NCBI GenBank assembly: GCA_035547915.1
Contig: DASZTS010000009.1
Coordinates: forward strand, 19,126-83,125
Reading direction: 5' to 3'
From: DASSFG01 sp035547915
GTDB taxonomy: Bacteria > Planctomycetota > Planctomycetia > Pirellulales > JAICIG01
DNA: 64,000 nucleotides
In this document: positions 15,692 through 24,155 of the stretch, piece after piece
Position numbering within the stretch: the first letter of the stretch is position 1
Layout: every line of letters begins with the position of its first letter
The notes under the pieces: generated by a model
Seen by the model: the letters and a program-made list of their open reading frames with translations, nothing else
What the model was told of the DNA's origin: nothing
The model's database searches: none
Program-made: the position numbers and the translations under genes

Positions 15692-18302
15692 GCTCTAGCT
15701 CCTTCTCCCGTTCGGGTCGACGCGTTGGTGCGTGGGCGGGCTGCCGCAGCATCATGGCGCGCTGCCCGCCGCCGGCGATGAGTTCCGTTGCGGTAAGCCG
15801 CTCCTCCGATTGCTCGATCGCCTGCTTAAGCGCTTCCTTGTCGGAGGTGTAGATCATGACCTGCTTTCTTGCCCGCGACGCGCTGACATAAAACTGCTCT
15901 TTGGATGAGGCGGGAAACGATTGGCTGGCCTGGCCGATGAGGCCGACATCGACGGTGCGGCTCTGGCTGCTCCAGCTTGTCACGACATAGCCATGCGCCA
16001 GGTGGCCGAAGCCTTTGTCTAACACCCAGCCGTTATCAAAGACGATGCGACCCTCGTCGTCGAACGACTCGATGCGCCGCAGGTCACCGTTGTTGAGCCG
16101 GTGCTTGCCGTCAGCCGTCTGGCCGTTTTTGGTGATCCTAACCAGATCGCCTGGCGCCAGCTCAAGCGACCCGGACTGATAGACATTGAAACGGCCAGCC
16201 AGTGCCAGCGGCAGTATCTGGTCTTTCTCGACGGTCACGCGGTCGCCGCGGGTAAAGCCCTTGGCGTTCTGGTGAAAGATCAGCTCATCGCCAAGCTCGT
16301 AGTTAACCCGATCGCCGCGTTCGGCTTCCGTCAGGTCTTTGCGTTTCAGCATGGGGAACGCCCTGGCATCGCTACCGATGACACCGGCCTCTTTGAGCGT
16401 CCGGCGGATGTCTTCGGTGATGCGCGCCCCCTCGGCATGCGTCGGTGACACGACGAGGGCCGTCTTACCCTGCATGACCGCCTGCACGTAATCGGCGGCG
16501 AGCAGCTTGTAGCGCTCATCGTCGGCGATCTCGCGCACCCAGCCCAGTTCATCGAGGCGGTCAAATCCTACGGCGCTCCTTCCCTCACTTAAGGCGCGCA
16601 CCGCTTCCTTATACGCTCCCTTCTGCCGCTGAATCTCCTTAACCTCGGCCGGCTTTATCCCGGCTTCGGTCTCCAGCAGGCGAAGGGCGGCGCCACGCTC
16701 GACCGACCCGTGTTGCCGGCGGTCGCCGGAGAGCAGCACGCGTGCATCGAGCCTATCGGCCAGGTCGAAGACGGCTGACAGTGTTCGCGTGCCGAGCTGA
16801 CCGGCCTCGTCGATGAAGATCAACTGTCCCCTCGCCTTCTCACGGAACTTCTCATCGACCAGGAAGCGGGCGACCGTGTCGGCCTCCTTGAAGCCGGCCT
16901 CTCGCAGCGTGCCGCGGCTGGCATTGGCCGACGGCGCCAGTGCGACGACCTTCGTACCGCCCGCCTCGATGCGCTCGACGGCTTCCTGCATGAGCGATGT
17001 TTTCCCGACGCCGGCCGCGCCGCGAAGGATGGTCACGCGATCGCGTGAGCCGACGATATGCCGCACGGCATTCTTTTGCTCGTCCGTGAGCCAGTCACGG
17101 GCGAAGCTTTCACATCTGCCGAACGGCCCGCAGGTTCCCCTTCCCTCCCGCGGAAATCGCACGAGCCGCTTTTCTTCGGCCAGCACTTCACGCGTCGATA
17201 CCATGCGCCTCCCGTGCCGCTCGGCAACGATGATGTCGCTTGCCGCAAGCTGGCTATGCACGTCCTCCACCGTCGCTTTGCCGACGCCCTGCTTCAAGGC
17301 TTCTGCCAGGAGTCGCCGTTCGTCGATGACCGACTTCCGCTCGAAGGAATGCAGGGTCGCATACTCAACAGCCCTGGCGGCCGCCATGCTGTCGACAGGC
17401 TCAGCATCGCCACCCAGGCGCTTTTCGAGCGACTTCAATGCCGACAGTTCCTGCGGCGTCATCCATGATCGCCATTCCTGCTGCAATTCGGAGAAGGTCA
17501 GGTCTTTGCGTTTCGACTGCCGTGTTTTCGCGCCAAGTTCCGCTTTGGCTTCGGCATCGTCGATGCCTTTTTCGCGGGCCTTTTCCTCAATGAGCGCCGT
17601 CCGACGCGAGAATTTGTCGATCGTCTCCCGCTCAACGCCGGCCAGTTCCCAGCCATGTTTGCCGCGGGTTGTTTCGAGCCCCAGTTGCTCCAGCCGGTGC
17701 GCGAGCCTTGAATGAAACACCGCCTCGAAATATGGCGCGTCACGAACGATGTTTCTGAATTGTCCGGCCTTCCATGCCTGCTCCGTCTCGTCCCATGTCG
17801 TGTTGAAGACGAAGCAGTGGCCGTGCAGATGCGGGTCGGGGATGTCATCGACCGGCCTTGCCGTGACATGCACATGCTCTCCCCACACCAGGTTGCCGGT
17901 TACCCGGTCTTCATTCCTGCCGTCTTTCCTGACCCGCGTCTGCATTTCCTTCTCGATGTCCTGCATCGTGCCGTGCATGGCATCGCGGAAGGCGTCAAGA
18001 ATCCGCTCGTCCTTCGTCATGGCGTAAAGCAACGACACGCTTTTGGGCACATGGAAATTCATGTCGTAGCCGACCGTGCGATCCAGCTTCATGCGTGCCG
18101 TCAGTTGCTCACCGGTCGCCGGGTGCCGGTTGTCGCACAACGCATCCCAGTCGGCCTGCCGGATCTCGCCGTGAAGCCCCAGGCGCTCGGCGCCCTCGCC
18201 GCGCCAGACGCCGGACAACTCCTGGCCTTCCGTGTAATAGTCGGCGGTCGAGTAATAGCTCTTCGCTCCGCCCGGCTGGCTGTTCTGGAACATCCGCAGC
18301 AT
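15675..18302 (-). CDS. MobF-family relaxase/helicase (TrwC/TraI-like)
   Basis: This 875-residue protein nicks oriT and unwinds the plasmid for conjugative transfer. The N-terminal TrwC relaxase domain has paired tyrosines near 16-17 and 22-23 and the three-histidine metal site DPHLHGH (His158, 160, 162). The helicase half has Walker A GAAGVGKT (~428-435), a DEAG box (~495) and the RecD-like VTSWSSQSRTVDV segment near the C-terminus. Length and domain order are normal for MobF. It is transcribed away from the 18303-18691 gap, the expected place for oriT. No type IV secretion genes are visible, so the element is mobilizable rather than shown to be self-transmissible. Confidence 0.92.
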   Translation of the reverse strand: MLRMFQNSQPGGAKSYYSTADYYTEGQELSGVWRGEGAERLGLHGEIRQADWDALCDNRHPATGEQLTARMKLDRTVGYDMNFHVPKSVSLLYAMTKDERILDAFRDAMHGTMQDIEKEMQTRVRKDGRNEDRVTGNLVWGEHVHVTARPVDDIPDPHLHGHCFVFNTTWDETEQAWKAGQFRNIVRDAPYFEAVFHSRLAHRLEQLGLETTRGKHGWELAGVERETIDKFSRRTALIEEKAREKGIDDAEAKAELGAKTRQSKRKDLTFSELQQEWRSWMTPQELSALKSLEKRLGGDAEPVDSMAAARAVEYATLHSFERKSVIDERRLLAEALKQGVGKATVEDVHSQLAASDIIVAERHGRRMVSTREVLAEEKRLVRFPREGRGTCGPFGRCESFARDWLTDEQKNAVRHIVGSRDRVTILRGAAGVGKTSLMQEAVERIEAGGTKVVALAPSANASRGTLREAGFKEADTVARFLVDEKFREKARGQLIFIDEAGQLGTRTLSAVFDLADRLDARVLLSGDRRQHGSVERGAALRLLETEAGIKPAEVKEIQRQKGAYKEAVRALSEGRSAVGFDRLDELGWVREIADDERYKLLAADYVQAVMQGKTALVVSPTHAEGARITEDIRRTLKEAGVIGSDARAFPMLKRKDLTEAERGDRVNYELGDELIFHQNAKGFTRGDRVTVEKDQILPLALAGRFNVYQSGSLELAPGDLVRITKNGQTADGKHRLNNGDLRRIESFDDEGRIVFDNGWVLDKGFGHLAHGYVVTSWSSQSRTVDVGLIGQASQSFPASSKEQFYVSASRARKQVMIYTSDKEALKQAIEQSEERLTATELIAGGGQRAMMLRQPAHAPTRRPEREKELELAYGY

Positions 18303-18691
18303 GCGGGATTATAGGTTCACGTCTTCGCGTGCCAGTCAAGAAACTTGATGGTTTTGCCACCTACAGTTGCAGCCACCCCCGCCCCTGTGTGACTGCGGTG
18401 TCACCGCCCTGTCACCCGTGCGCGACGGGAATGCTTCGTCCGCTGAAATCGCCGGCTGCCGCTTCTCGCCGTGCATGCCAGACACTTTCGCCGGTGCAAC
18501 GCGAGTGCTGTCCCGTTATGGCACGCTGCCTCGGCCGGCGTGCGGGTAAACCTGCCAAGGCCGCTTTCCAAGGGAAGCCTTCGGCCTTTCGGTTGACCCG
18601 TGCGCTAGAAGTTCGCCACGCCTAAAGCCGACGCGGGCGCTGGTGCCACGGGACGCAATCACGCGTTCCCCCAAACGAAAGGAAAGTCATT
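18303..18691. other. Divergent intergenic region, candidate oriT
   Basis: About 390 bases without a gene between the relaxase start and the first gene of the rightward block. It contains closely spaced TGTCACC repeats (near 18405-18420), and an AAGCCTTCGGCCTT inverted repeat near 18574-18587. MobF relaxases usually act on an oriT directly upstream of their own gene, so placement here is inference from position; I cannot identify the nic site. Confidence 0.4.
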
Positions 18692-18895
18692 ATGAGCACG
18701 AACGAAACCGCAGCCGCCTCGAAGGCGCCGACGCATATCGCCTACCACGTCCGCGACGGCAAGGGCGACAAGGGATTCTGGACCCGCATCGGGGCGGCGT
18801 GGGCCGCGCGAGATGGCAAGGGCTTCAACCTCCAGCTCGACGTGGTGCCGCTCGACGGCAAGGTGATCCTCCGCTTGCCCACGGAAAACAAATAG
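18692..18895 (+). CDS. Small hypothetical plasmid protein
   Basis: A 67-residue protein with GKGDKGFWTRIGAAWAARDGKGFNLQLDVVPLDGKVILR, a compact beta-rich pattern found in many short plasmid-borne hypothetical proteins beside relaxases. An AAGGAAAG precedes the ATG. It heads a run of rightward small genes. Confidence 0.7.
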   Translation: MSTNETAAASKAPTHIAYHVRDGKGDKGFWTRIGAAWAARDGKGFNLQLDVVPLDGKVILRLPTENK

Positions 18896-18950
18896 CAATC
18901 CGCCGGGCGGGGCGAAACGCTCCGCCCGCCAACTTTACGGAGATACGACC

Positions 18951-19127
18951 ATGACCATTACTCGAAACAGTTACGGCGATAACAACGTCGGCCGTCTGAA
19001 TGCCTTTCTCGACCAATTCCCGGAGTCCTGCGATCCCGACTTCGACGACCAGGGCGAGCAGCTTGACCGCCAGTTGGCTGCGATTCGCCACAGCTTCGCC
19101 GACGTTGAATCGGGAGCCAGCGTATGA
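18951..19127 (+). CDS. Short hypothetical protein (58 aa)
   Basis: ATG 18951 follows an ACGGAGA ribosome site; the frame ends at TGA 19125-19127, overlapping the next start (ATGA). The product is acidic, with DPDFDDQGEQLDRQLAAIRHSF. Family unknown; the spacing and coupling to its neighbour support a real gene. Confidence 0.65.
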   Translation: MTITRNSYGDNNVGRLNAFLDQFPESCDPDFDDQGEQLDRQLAAIRHSFADVESGASV

Positions 19128-19555
19128 CCAGGTCCGAATCGCTCGCCCTCGCCGACGCAGCACTCGATGCGTTCTGGCGCGTGGTCGCCAGCCGCTTTCC
19201 CGAAGCAACCACCGGCGACCTATCGCCCCATACCACGGTTCGTCTTGCCGCGATTGCCGAAGACGCGATCAAGGAATGGATTTCCGCAAATGTTCCCGAG
19301 GCGCCGCGAAAGCGGGAGCTGGCCGCGAGCGGTGACATCGACGTTCATGAGTTGCTTAAAACGCACCAGCAAGTTGCCGTCATTTGGGGCATTGAGGATG
19401 TGCAAGCCGTTCGGCCTGACTTAACCGACGACCAATCGTGGGAAGTCCTTACCGAGTGCCGCCGCAAGCACGACTGCGAAGTCGGTTTTAACTGGCTCTT
19501 AATCGAGACCATCGCCGACCATCTTTTCCCCGAACCGGAAACAACCGAGGAGTGA
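19124..19555 (+). CDS. Hypothetical plasmid protein
   Basis: A 143-residue soluble, mostly helical protein with LADAALDAFWRVVASRFPEATTGDLSP, a pattern shared with its downstream neighbour (both describe an N-terminal helical unit before a 'D...L...I' core). Coupled by overlapping ATGA at 19124 and again at its 3' end. No function can be assigned. Confidence 0.7.
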   Translation: MTRSESLALADAALDAFWRVVASRFPEATTGDLSPHTTVRLAAIAEDAIKEWISANVPEAPRKRELAASGDIDVHELLKTHQQVAVIWGIEDVQAVRPDLTDDQSWEVLTECRRKHDCEVGFNWLLIETIADHLFPEPETTEE

Positions 19556-19842
19556 TGCCCATGACGGAAGAACCGACCAATGCCGACCGCGCCGGATGGG
19601 CCAAAGATGCCCTGGCGGTCTTCACCGCCCGGACATTCAGCGGCGACCATCCCGATGCGATGGATCGCGGCGATCTCGAGTGTGCTATCGGCGATCTTAT
19701 TGCCGACCTTTTGCACTTCGCTGTGCAGCAACGCTTCGACGCCGGCAGCATCATGCGGACCGCATGCGAACATTTCGACGCCGAACTTGTCGATGCGTCG
19801 CGAAACGCACCGCTACCTTTCCCGTCAACCAGCAAACGTTAG
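19552..19842 (+). CDS. Hypothetical plasmid protein
   Basis: A protein of about 95 residues starting at GTG 19552 or ATG 19555 or 19561, the first overlapping the upstream stop. The WAKDALAVFTARTFSGDHPDAMDRGDLECAIGDLIADLLHFAV part resembles the N-terminal half of the gene before it, so the two may be distant paralogues. No function assigned. Confidence 0.65.
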   Translation: MMPMTEEPTNADRAGWAKDALAVFTARTFSGDHPDAMDRGDLECAIGDLIADLLHFAVQQRFDAGSIMRTACEHFDAELVDASRNAPLPFPSTSKR

Positions 19843-19850
19843 GAGATTTT

Positions 19851-20624
19851 ATGACACACGCCCATGCCAATCCTTTCTACGCCGGCCGCTTCGTGCGGCG
19901 ACTTTTCTCGGCACGCGAAACTGAGCCGTATCAGCCGATCTACGCAAAGCTGCCCCGCGCCCCGAAAAACGGCAGCCCGGTGCCCCGGCTCACCAGCCTC
20001 TACCATCTCGACCGAGCCGGCGAATACGGCGACCGACGCTATCCCGGCAACTGCGGCGGCAATCTCATCAAGGATTTGCTGCGATTCTTCACGCCCTTTT
20101 CCGTGTTCGACCCGATGAGCGGCAGCGGCACGTGCCGCGATGTGTGCCGCGAGCTGGGCATCTACTGCTGGTCGACGGACATCCATGAGGGATTCGACCT
20201 GTGCGACCCGGCCTGCTTTCACGGCGAGGGCAAGCTTGTTGCCTGCCGCACGTTTGATTTCTGCTGGCTGCATCCGCCCTACTGGCGGCAGAAGCTTTAC
20301 GCCGACGATCCGCGCGACCTGTCGCGGGCGCCGACGCTCGATGCCTTTCTCGAACGCTTCGGGCTGGCACTGGCGCACTCAGCCTATGTATTGAAGCCCG
20401 GCGGAAAGCTCGCCGTGCTGATGGGCGACTACAACGACCGCGACGCAGGCTTCATCCCCCTCACCTACCACACCAAGCGGCTGGCCTTCCAGTGCGGCCT
20501 TAAGCAGCCTGTGACCGACATCATTCGATTCTCGCACGGGGCCAGCAGCAGCACGAAGATTTATCGCACCTCCTTCATCCCCGGCCTGCATGACGTGTGC
20601 ATGGTCTTCGAGAAGCAGGCGTGA
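19851..20624 (+). CDS. DNA methyltransferase (beta-class, N4-cytosine/N6-adenine)
   Basis: This 257-residue protein has the SAM site FDPMSGSGT at ~86-94 and HPPYW at ~141-145 in place of (D/N)PPY(W/F), with a late LKPGGKLAVLMGDY strand. The position of the SAM motif before the PPY motif and the short length suit plasmid orphan methylases that mask DNA from host restriction. The true start is ATG 19851, preceded by AGGAG; the frame is open further upstream but overlaps the previous gene. Confidence 0.8.
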   Translation: MTHAHANPFYAGRFVRRLFSARETEPYQPIYAKLPRAPKNGSPVPRLTSLYHLDRAGEYGDRRYPGNCGGNLIKDLLRFFTPFSVFDPMSGSGTCRDVCRELGIYCWSTDIHEGFDLCDPACFHGEGKLVACRTFDFCWLHPPYWRQKLYADDPRDLSRAPTLDAFLERFGLALAHSAYVLKPGGKLAVLMGDYNDRDAGFIPLTYHTKRLAFQCGLKQPVTDIIRFSHGASSSTKIYRTSFIPGLHDVCMVFEKQA

Positions 20625-20633
20625 GGAGACAAC

Positions 20634-20708
20634 ATGGCCGTGAGCGAAAGCGTCCATGACGAGCTGGACGGCATGCGGCGACAAAAAGAGCAGGCGGCGC
20701 TCCTATGA
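20634..20708 (+). CDS. Very short ORF (24 aa), possibly a truncated gene
   Basis: GAGGAG precedes ATG 20634; the product MAVSESVHDELDGMRRQKEQ... ends at 20708, just where the leftward toxin-antitoxin remnants begin. It looks like the start of a helical protein whose remainder was lost when those genes arrived. Confidence 0.4.
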   Translation: MAVSESVHDELDGMRRQKEQAALL

Positions 20709-20741
20709 GCGCGAACGAGCCGCTCCGCTGCGTATGCAGGG

Positions 20742-20954
20742 CTAATTCCGCTTGTCGAGATTCGACTGGATGTAGGCGGCGAATCGGGAGCAATCCCCCT
20801 TGCCGGGCAGCGGCTTTTGCGCCAGTTCATACGACCGAATGCCGGCGAAGGCGGCTTCGGCTTCCTCCAGGGCGGTCTCCGACCCGATGTTCAGCCGATT
20901 TTTAAGGACGCCGGCGGCATCGACGTAATGGTCATGGCTTGAGTATTTGGGCAT
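20742..20954 (-). pseudogene. Truncated Fic-family toxin (VbhT-like)
   Basis: The N-terminal 50 residues (HDHYVDAAGVLKNRLNI... EEAEAAFAGIRSYEL ... PLPG) match the start of Fic/Doc adenylyltransferases, but the catalytic HPFxxGNGR motif is absent: the frame continues only to SRFAAYIQSNLDKRN and stops. The toxin is therefore only a stub, and its last ~18 residues appear to come from another gene. It overlaps the VbhA-type antitoxin gene by 23 bases. Confidence 0.65.
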
Positions 20955-21129
20955 TGCCGTAGCGGGCGAAGGCGTTGCGCAACGCATCGGAGGTGGTCAT
21001 CTCACCCCGTGCTACACGCTCTAGGTCTTCAACCGCCGCAGGCGGCACAGCCAGCCCTTCCAATGCCTGTTGTGCTAGAGCGTGTTCGACCGCGCGCCAG
21101 TTATGGCTGATGTCCTTCTCACTTAACAT
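20932..21129 (-). CDS. vbhA: VbhA-type antitoxin
   Basis: A 65-residue helical protein with the VbhA antitoxin pattern: ISHNWRAVEHALAQQALEGL followed by ERVARGEMTTSDALRNAFARYG. VbhA binds Fic toxins and blocks ATP placement with an inhibitory helix. Its partner next door lacks the catalytic part, so it is now an orphan unless it acts on another Fic protein. Confidence 0.75.
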   Translation of the reverse strand: MLSEKDISHNWRAVEHALAQQALEGLAVPPAAVEDLERVARGEMTTSDALRNAFARYGNAQILKP

Positions 21130-21150
21130 GGTCGCCGGCCCTCCCTCTTC

Positions 21151-21408
21151 CTACTCGGTTACTTCGTCGTCGAAGGCCGACCCCCTTGCGGACGGTTCAA
21201 CCTTCCGCAAAGCCTCCAGGTCTGCTTCGTTGAAATTCTCAAGCCCCATCACCTGCCGGTCACGACGCTTGAGCCGCCGGTATTCCTCAACCGACATCAT
21301 CACCAGCCGGTCGCGCCCGTTGTTCGTGATTGTCACCGGCTCGACCAGGGCCATGTCCTGGAAATGACCGATCTTCCTTTGCAGCTCGCCCGATGTGACT
21401 TTGATCAT
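21151..21408 (-). CDS. Phd/YefM-type antitoxin
   Basis: An 85-residue protein beginning MIKVTSGELQRKIGHFQDMAL, with VTITNNGRDRLVMMSVEEYRRLKRRD, the standard Phd/YefM fold that binds DNA and neutralises a RelE/Doc-type toxin. No toxin gene lies beside it; the next gene down is VbhA. It could regulate the whole small leftward operon. Confidence 0.8.
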   Translation of the reverse strand: MIKVTSGELQRKIGHFQDMALVEPVTITNNGRDRLVMMSVEEYRRLKRRDRQVMGLENFNEADLEALRKVEPSARGSAFDDEVTE

Positions 21409-21607
21409 ACGCCTTCCCTGATACAGATCATACGTAAACCATATATCATCCGGATGTCTCGCGCGAATGAATTCCGGCGGTGTTGCAGCATGTCGTCAGT
21501 CAACACGCTTCGGCACAACCCTGAGTTGACAATTAAATATGGTTGCGCTACCAACTGGCCTCCCGCGGCGGCGAGTTGCTGCCGCCTCAACGTAGATGGA
21601 GGCAATC

Positions 21608-22045
21608 ATGCCAAGGAAACGCGCTCTTGCCGAGGAGCAACAGCAACAACAAGAATCGTCAGCATCCCGCGAGCCGGGCGACGATACCCCCGAACGGTTC
21701 CCGCCGCAACGCGGCTGGAAGCACGACAACGCCGCCGGCGTCGAGCGACTGCTTTACTCCGACACCGAAAAGGGCATTTACGAGGCATGGTTCAAGTTCC
21801 GCGATGGCAGGCCGCCGCAGAAGGTCATCGACTTCATCAAGGACAACGGCTACCGCCCCGCCAGTAACGCTCCACGCGGTGGCCGGTGGCCGGAGGTCGA
21901 GTGGGCATGGGCAAAGCCGACCAACTTCAAAACGTTAAGCCAGGACCGTCTGAACCACGAGCGCGTGTTCGAAAAAGTCGTCGAGATGATGTGCGAGGAA
22001 AAAGGAATCGCACTTCCTGAACCAGCAGAAGGCATCGGCTTCTAG
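21608..22045 (+). CDS. Hypothetical plasmid protein
   Basis: About 145 residues starting at ATG 21608, six bases behind a GGAGG. It begins with a Gln-rich stretch (EEQQQQQE) and contains AAGVERLLYSDTEKGIYEAWFKFRDGRPPQKVIDFIKDNGYRP, a compact alpha/beta pattern. Family not recognised. It resumes the rightward backbone operon after the leftward antitoxin genes. Confidence 0.7.
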   Translation: MPRKRALAEEQQQQQESSASREPGDDTPERFPPQRGWKHDNAAGVERLLYSDTEKGIYEAWFKFRDGRPPQKVIDFIKDNGYRPASNAPRGGRWPEVEWAWAKPTNFKTLSQDRLNHERVFEKVVEMMCEEKGIALPEPAEGIGF

Positions 22046-22060
22046 CCGACGTGCTACGGT

Positions 22061-22240
22061 ATGGCACACACAACGCCAGTCAAACGGCGGCGGCCTATGT
22101 TTGTCACGCTGCAGAGCAGCCGGACGCCGCTCAAGGCCGGCCGCGTCATTCGGCTATCCGGCTCGACCGTCGACATCGTCTCTCAGGTCTTAAGAGAGAT
22201 CGCCGAGCGGCCTACCACCCGCCAGCCTTCACGCCGATGA
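22061..22240 (+). CDS. Short basic hypothetical protein (59 aa)
   Basis: ATG 22061 opens a frame ending at TGA 22238-22240. The product has MFVTLQSSRTPLKAGRVIRLSGSTVDIVSQVLREIAER, a beta strand plus helix that looks like a real small protein. The next gene starts at ATG 22237 in the overlapping ATGA, supporting both. Function unknown. Confidence 0.6.
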   Translation: MAHTTPVKRRRPMFVTLQSSRTPLKAGRVIRLSGSTVDIVSQVLREIAERPTTRQPSRR

Positions 22241-22485
22241 GCTGGGTCACGCGCGTCTCGCCCATCCATGTCGGCGATGACATCGCCTACGCGAAGCGTT
22301 TTCTGCAAAGCATCGGCTGCCATATCGGCGGCATGGCGTCGGCGCGCGGCAAGGTCACCGCGCTGGAGCCGGTCGGCGACCTCATCCTGGCCTGCATTGA
22401 CTGGGATACGCCCGGCCTGCCTGACCGCGTCCACGTCAAGAACTTAAGCCTGGTCAAAAACGGCGTCGTGATGGAGCACTGCTGA
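22237..22485 (+). CDS. Hypothetical plasmid protein (82 aa)
   Basis: Starts at ATG 22237 inside the upstream stop. The product begins MSWVTRVSPIHVGDDIAYAKRFL and contains GKVTALEPVGDLILACIDWD, which resembles small barrel-type proteins. The same frame is open to 22051, but that part overlaps the 22061 gene and looks non-coding. No function assigned. Confidence 0.65.
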   Translation: MSWVTRVSPIHVGDDIAYAKRFLQSIGCHIGGMASARGKVTALEPVGDLILACIDWDTPGLPDRVHVKNLSLVKNGVVMEHC

Positions 22486-22539
22486 TGGCTGCACATTGCG
22501 TCAATTGAGCTTGCTGGCTGCTTATGGCAGTTGTTCAGC

Positions 22540-22731
22540 ATGATCCGTGCGCAGAAACCATCGCTCACCTCTCGAATCGCATCACTGATCGACGCGGTCG
22601 TAAGTCACTTTCGCCACCAGGATGCACTGGCTGGCGGCTATCGCGCCATGACCGCCGACGAGCGCCGCGAGCAAGAGGCGGACGCATGGAGTGACGCTAC
22701 GATTCCCCTCTTCGAGAACGAGCGCTGGTAA
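22540..22731 (+). CDS. Short hypothetical protein (63 aa)
   Basis: From ATG 22540 the product has an N-terminal helix (SRIASLIDAVVSHFRHQDAL) and an acidic tail (MTADERREQEADAWSDATIPLFENERW). It closes the rightward small-gene block. Weak ribosome site; family unknown. Confidence 0.5.
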   Translation: MIRAQKPSLTSRIASLIDAVVSHFRHQDALAGGYRAMTADERREQEADAWSDATIPLFENERW

Positions 22732-23229
22732 CAGCGCTCAGCCTGGCCACTCGCCCCCGGCGCTAACCCTGAATCACCTTTTCCCCCAGTGCCAAGAAGG
22801 CCCGGCATCCTGCCGGCCAGTCAGTTGCCCAACTGTGTCGCCGCGGCATCCTGCCGGTCGCCGGCAGCCACCTCTAGGCATATAGGTTCAGCATGGTAGG
22901 CACCTGCGAGACGGTGTGAAGGCAGTTGCAAGAATTTGTCAGACATCTTCCCTAAGCAGAGCTTAGGAGAAATTGCACGGTGCAATCGCTTTTACGCCCA
23001 GTCGCAAACACGATTCCGCACAAGGTCGTGTCGTCGTAAAATCGTAAATGCGATTACACGATCGCCTGTGCCAAATCGGGACAATGGCCGAGCAAGAGGA
23101 TGGCGGAGGGCACAGCCCCTGCCCGATTCAGCCGGGCAACTGACTGGCCGCAAAATCGTATCGTCGTAAATACGATTTTGCGGTTTTGCTGATCACCTTA
23201 CCGCTATCAGGTTGCGGGCACCGCGTTCT
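22732..23229. other. Intergenic region with REP-like and partition-type repeats
   Basis: Two copies of the palindromic CGGCATCCTGCCGG lie at about 22803-22816 and 22844-22857. From 23003 onward it carries the first members of the CGTAAA-TACGATT repeat family (about 23003-23020, 23034-23060 and 23149-23189). No gene is visible. Confidence 0.55.
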
Positions 23230-23487
23230 TCACGCCGCCTGTTTCAATCGCTCCGTGAGGAACCGCACCAGCTCTTCGTCGCTGATCTGCTCGCTTGTCG
23301 TTTCGGCCAGCGTGGCCCGCGCCAGCCGGTAAAGCTCCTGAAGTTTTTGCAGGTGCTCGTACTCCGCAATGCCCAGCACAACGGCGATCGGTTTGCCGGT
23401 TTTATGAATAATGACCGGCTCGTCCTTCGCTATGCCAAGGAACTCATCAAGGAAATTCTTAAAGTAAGTCGCATTGACCTGCATCAT
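23230..23487 (-). CDS. Phd/YefM-type antitoxin
   Basis: An 85-residue protein starting MMQVNATYFKNFLDEFL, with EPVIIHKTGKPIAVVLGIAEYEHLQKLQELYRLA, the Phd/YefM pattern. An AAGGGA precedes the ATGs at 23487/23484; the open frame upstream to 23835 runs through the partition repeats and is not credible. No toxin gene is adjacent. Its upstream region contains partition-type repeats. Confidence 0.75.
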   Translation of the reverse strand: MMQVNATYFKNFLDEFLGIAKDEPVIIHKTGKPIAVVLGIAEYEHLQKLQELYRLARATLAETTSEQISDEELVRFLTERLKQAA

Positions 23488-24155
23488 GGGCTTTTCCCTT
23501 AACGCCAGCGTAGCGCAACGGGCGAATTCGGCAACAGCTATCTGGAGAACGCGTCCCTTGCCCGAATCGCCATCGTATATCCGCAAATACGATTTTGCGA
23601 TTTTACGACCGGCGTACAGCGCAGGCCCCATCGGATGCGGAAAATGGCATGAGTTGTTTAACTGACTAACTGCGGTGGCGACTCCAGTCGTAAATACGAT
23701 TTCACGGTTTTGCGATGGCAAAGCCAGGACCAACGGCCGTCGTTTGGTGAGCACGATCAGCGGCCGCGATCGCATTTCCGGAAATACGATTCTGCGACTT
23801 TGCGATTCTCGTGCTGGGCGGCTCACCGGCCGCATCGCGGCCGCAAGGCCAGCAAAGGCTCACGGGCCGATGGTCGCGGCTCTGACGGCGCCCAACCGTA
23901 TTTCAGGAAATACGATTGTGCGATTTTACGCTCAATAGCCCGATAGGCTATTTGGCCTGCGCGGAAGCGCCCGCCGCAGCTTGCGATCGACGGAATCAGC
24001 CACGTCGAGCCTGCCGGAGTCGCATTTCTGCAAACACGATTCTGCGATTTTACGCTCAATAGCCCGACAGAAGGCGGGCACGGCGCGCACATTTTGATTG
24101 ACTCATCTCGCGGATTGGCCTACTTACGGTCGTAAAATCGTAATTACGACAGGCC
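23488..24155. other. Gene-free stretch before parA filled with partition-type repeats
   Basis: About 670 bases with no convincing gene on either strand. Six members of the CGTAAATACGATT family lie here, spaced about 90-125 bases apart, the last at 24129-24150 overlapping the likely parA promoter/leader. The regular presence of the motif rather than coding content is the main feature. Confidence 0.55.

Noticed and set aside
20705..20905. 66-residue rightward ORF
   Set aside because: It overlaps the Fic stub on the other strand for most of its length and its Arg/Cys-rich translation looks like a shadow.
23488..23835. Longer reading of the Phd-like antitoxin
   Set aside because: The extra ~116 residues are translated partition repeats and the family begins at MMQVN.
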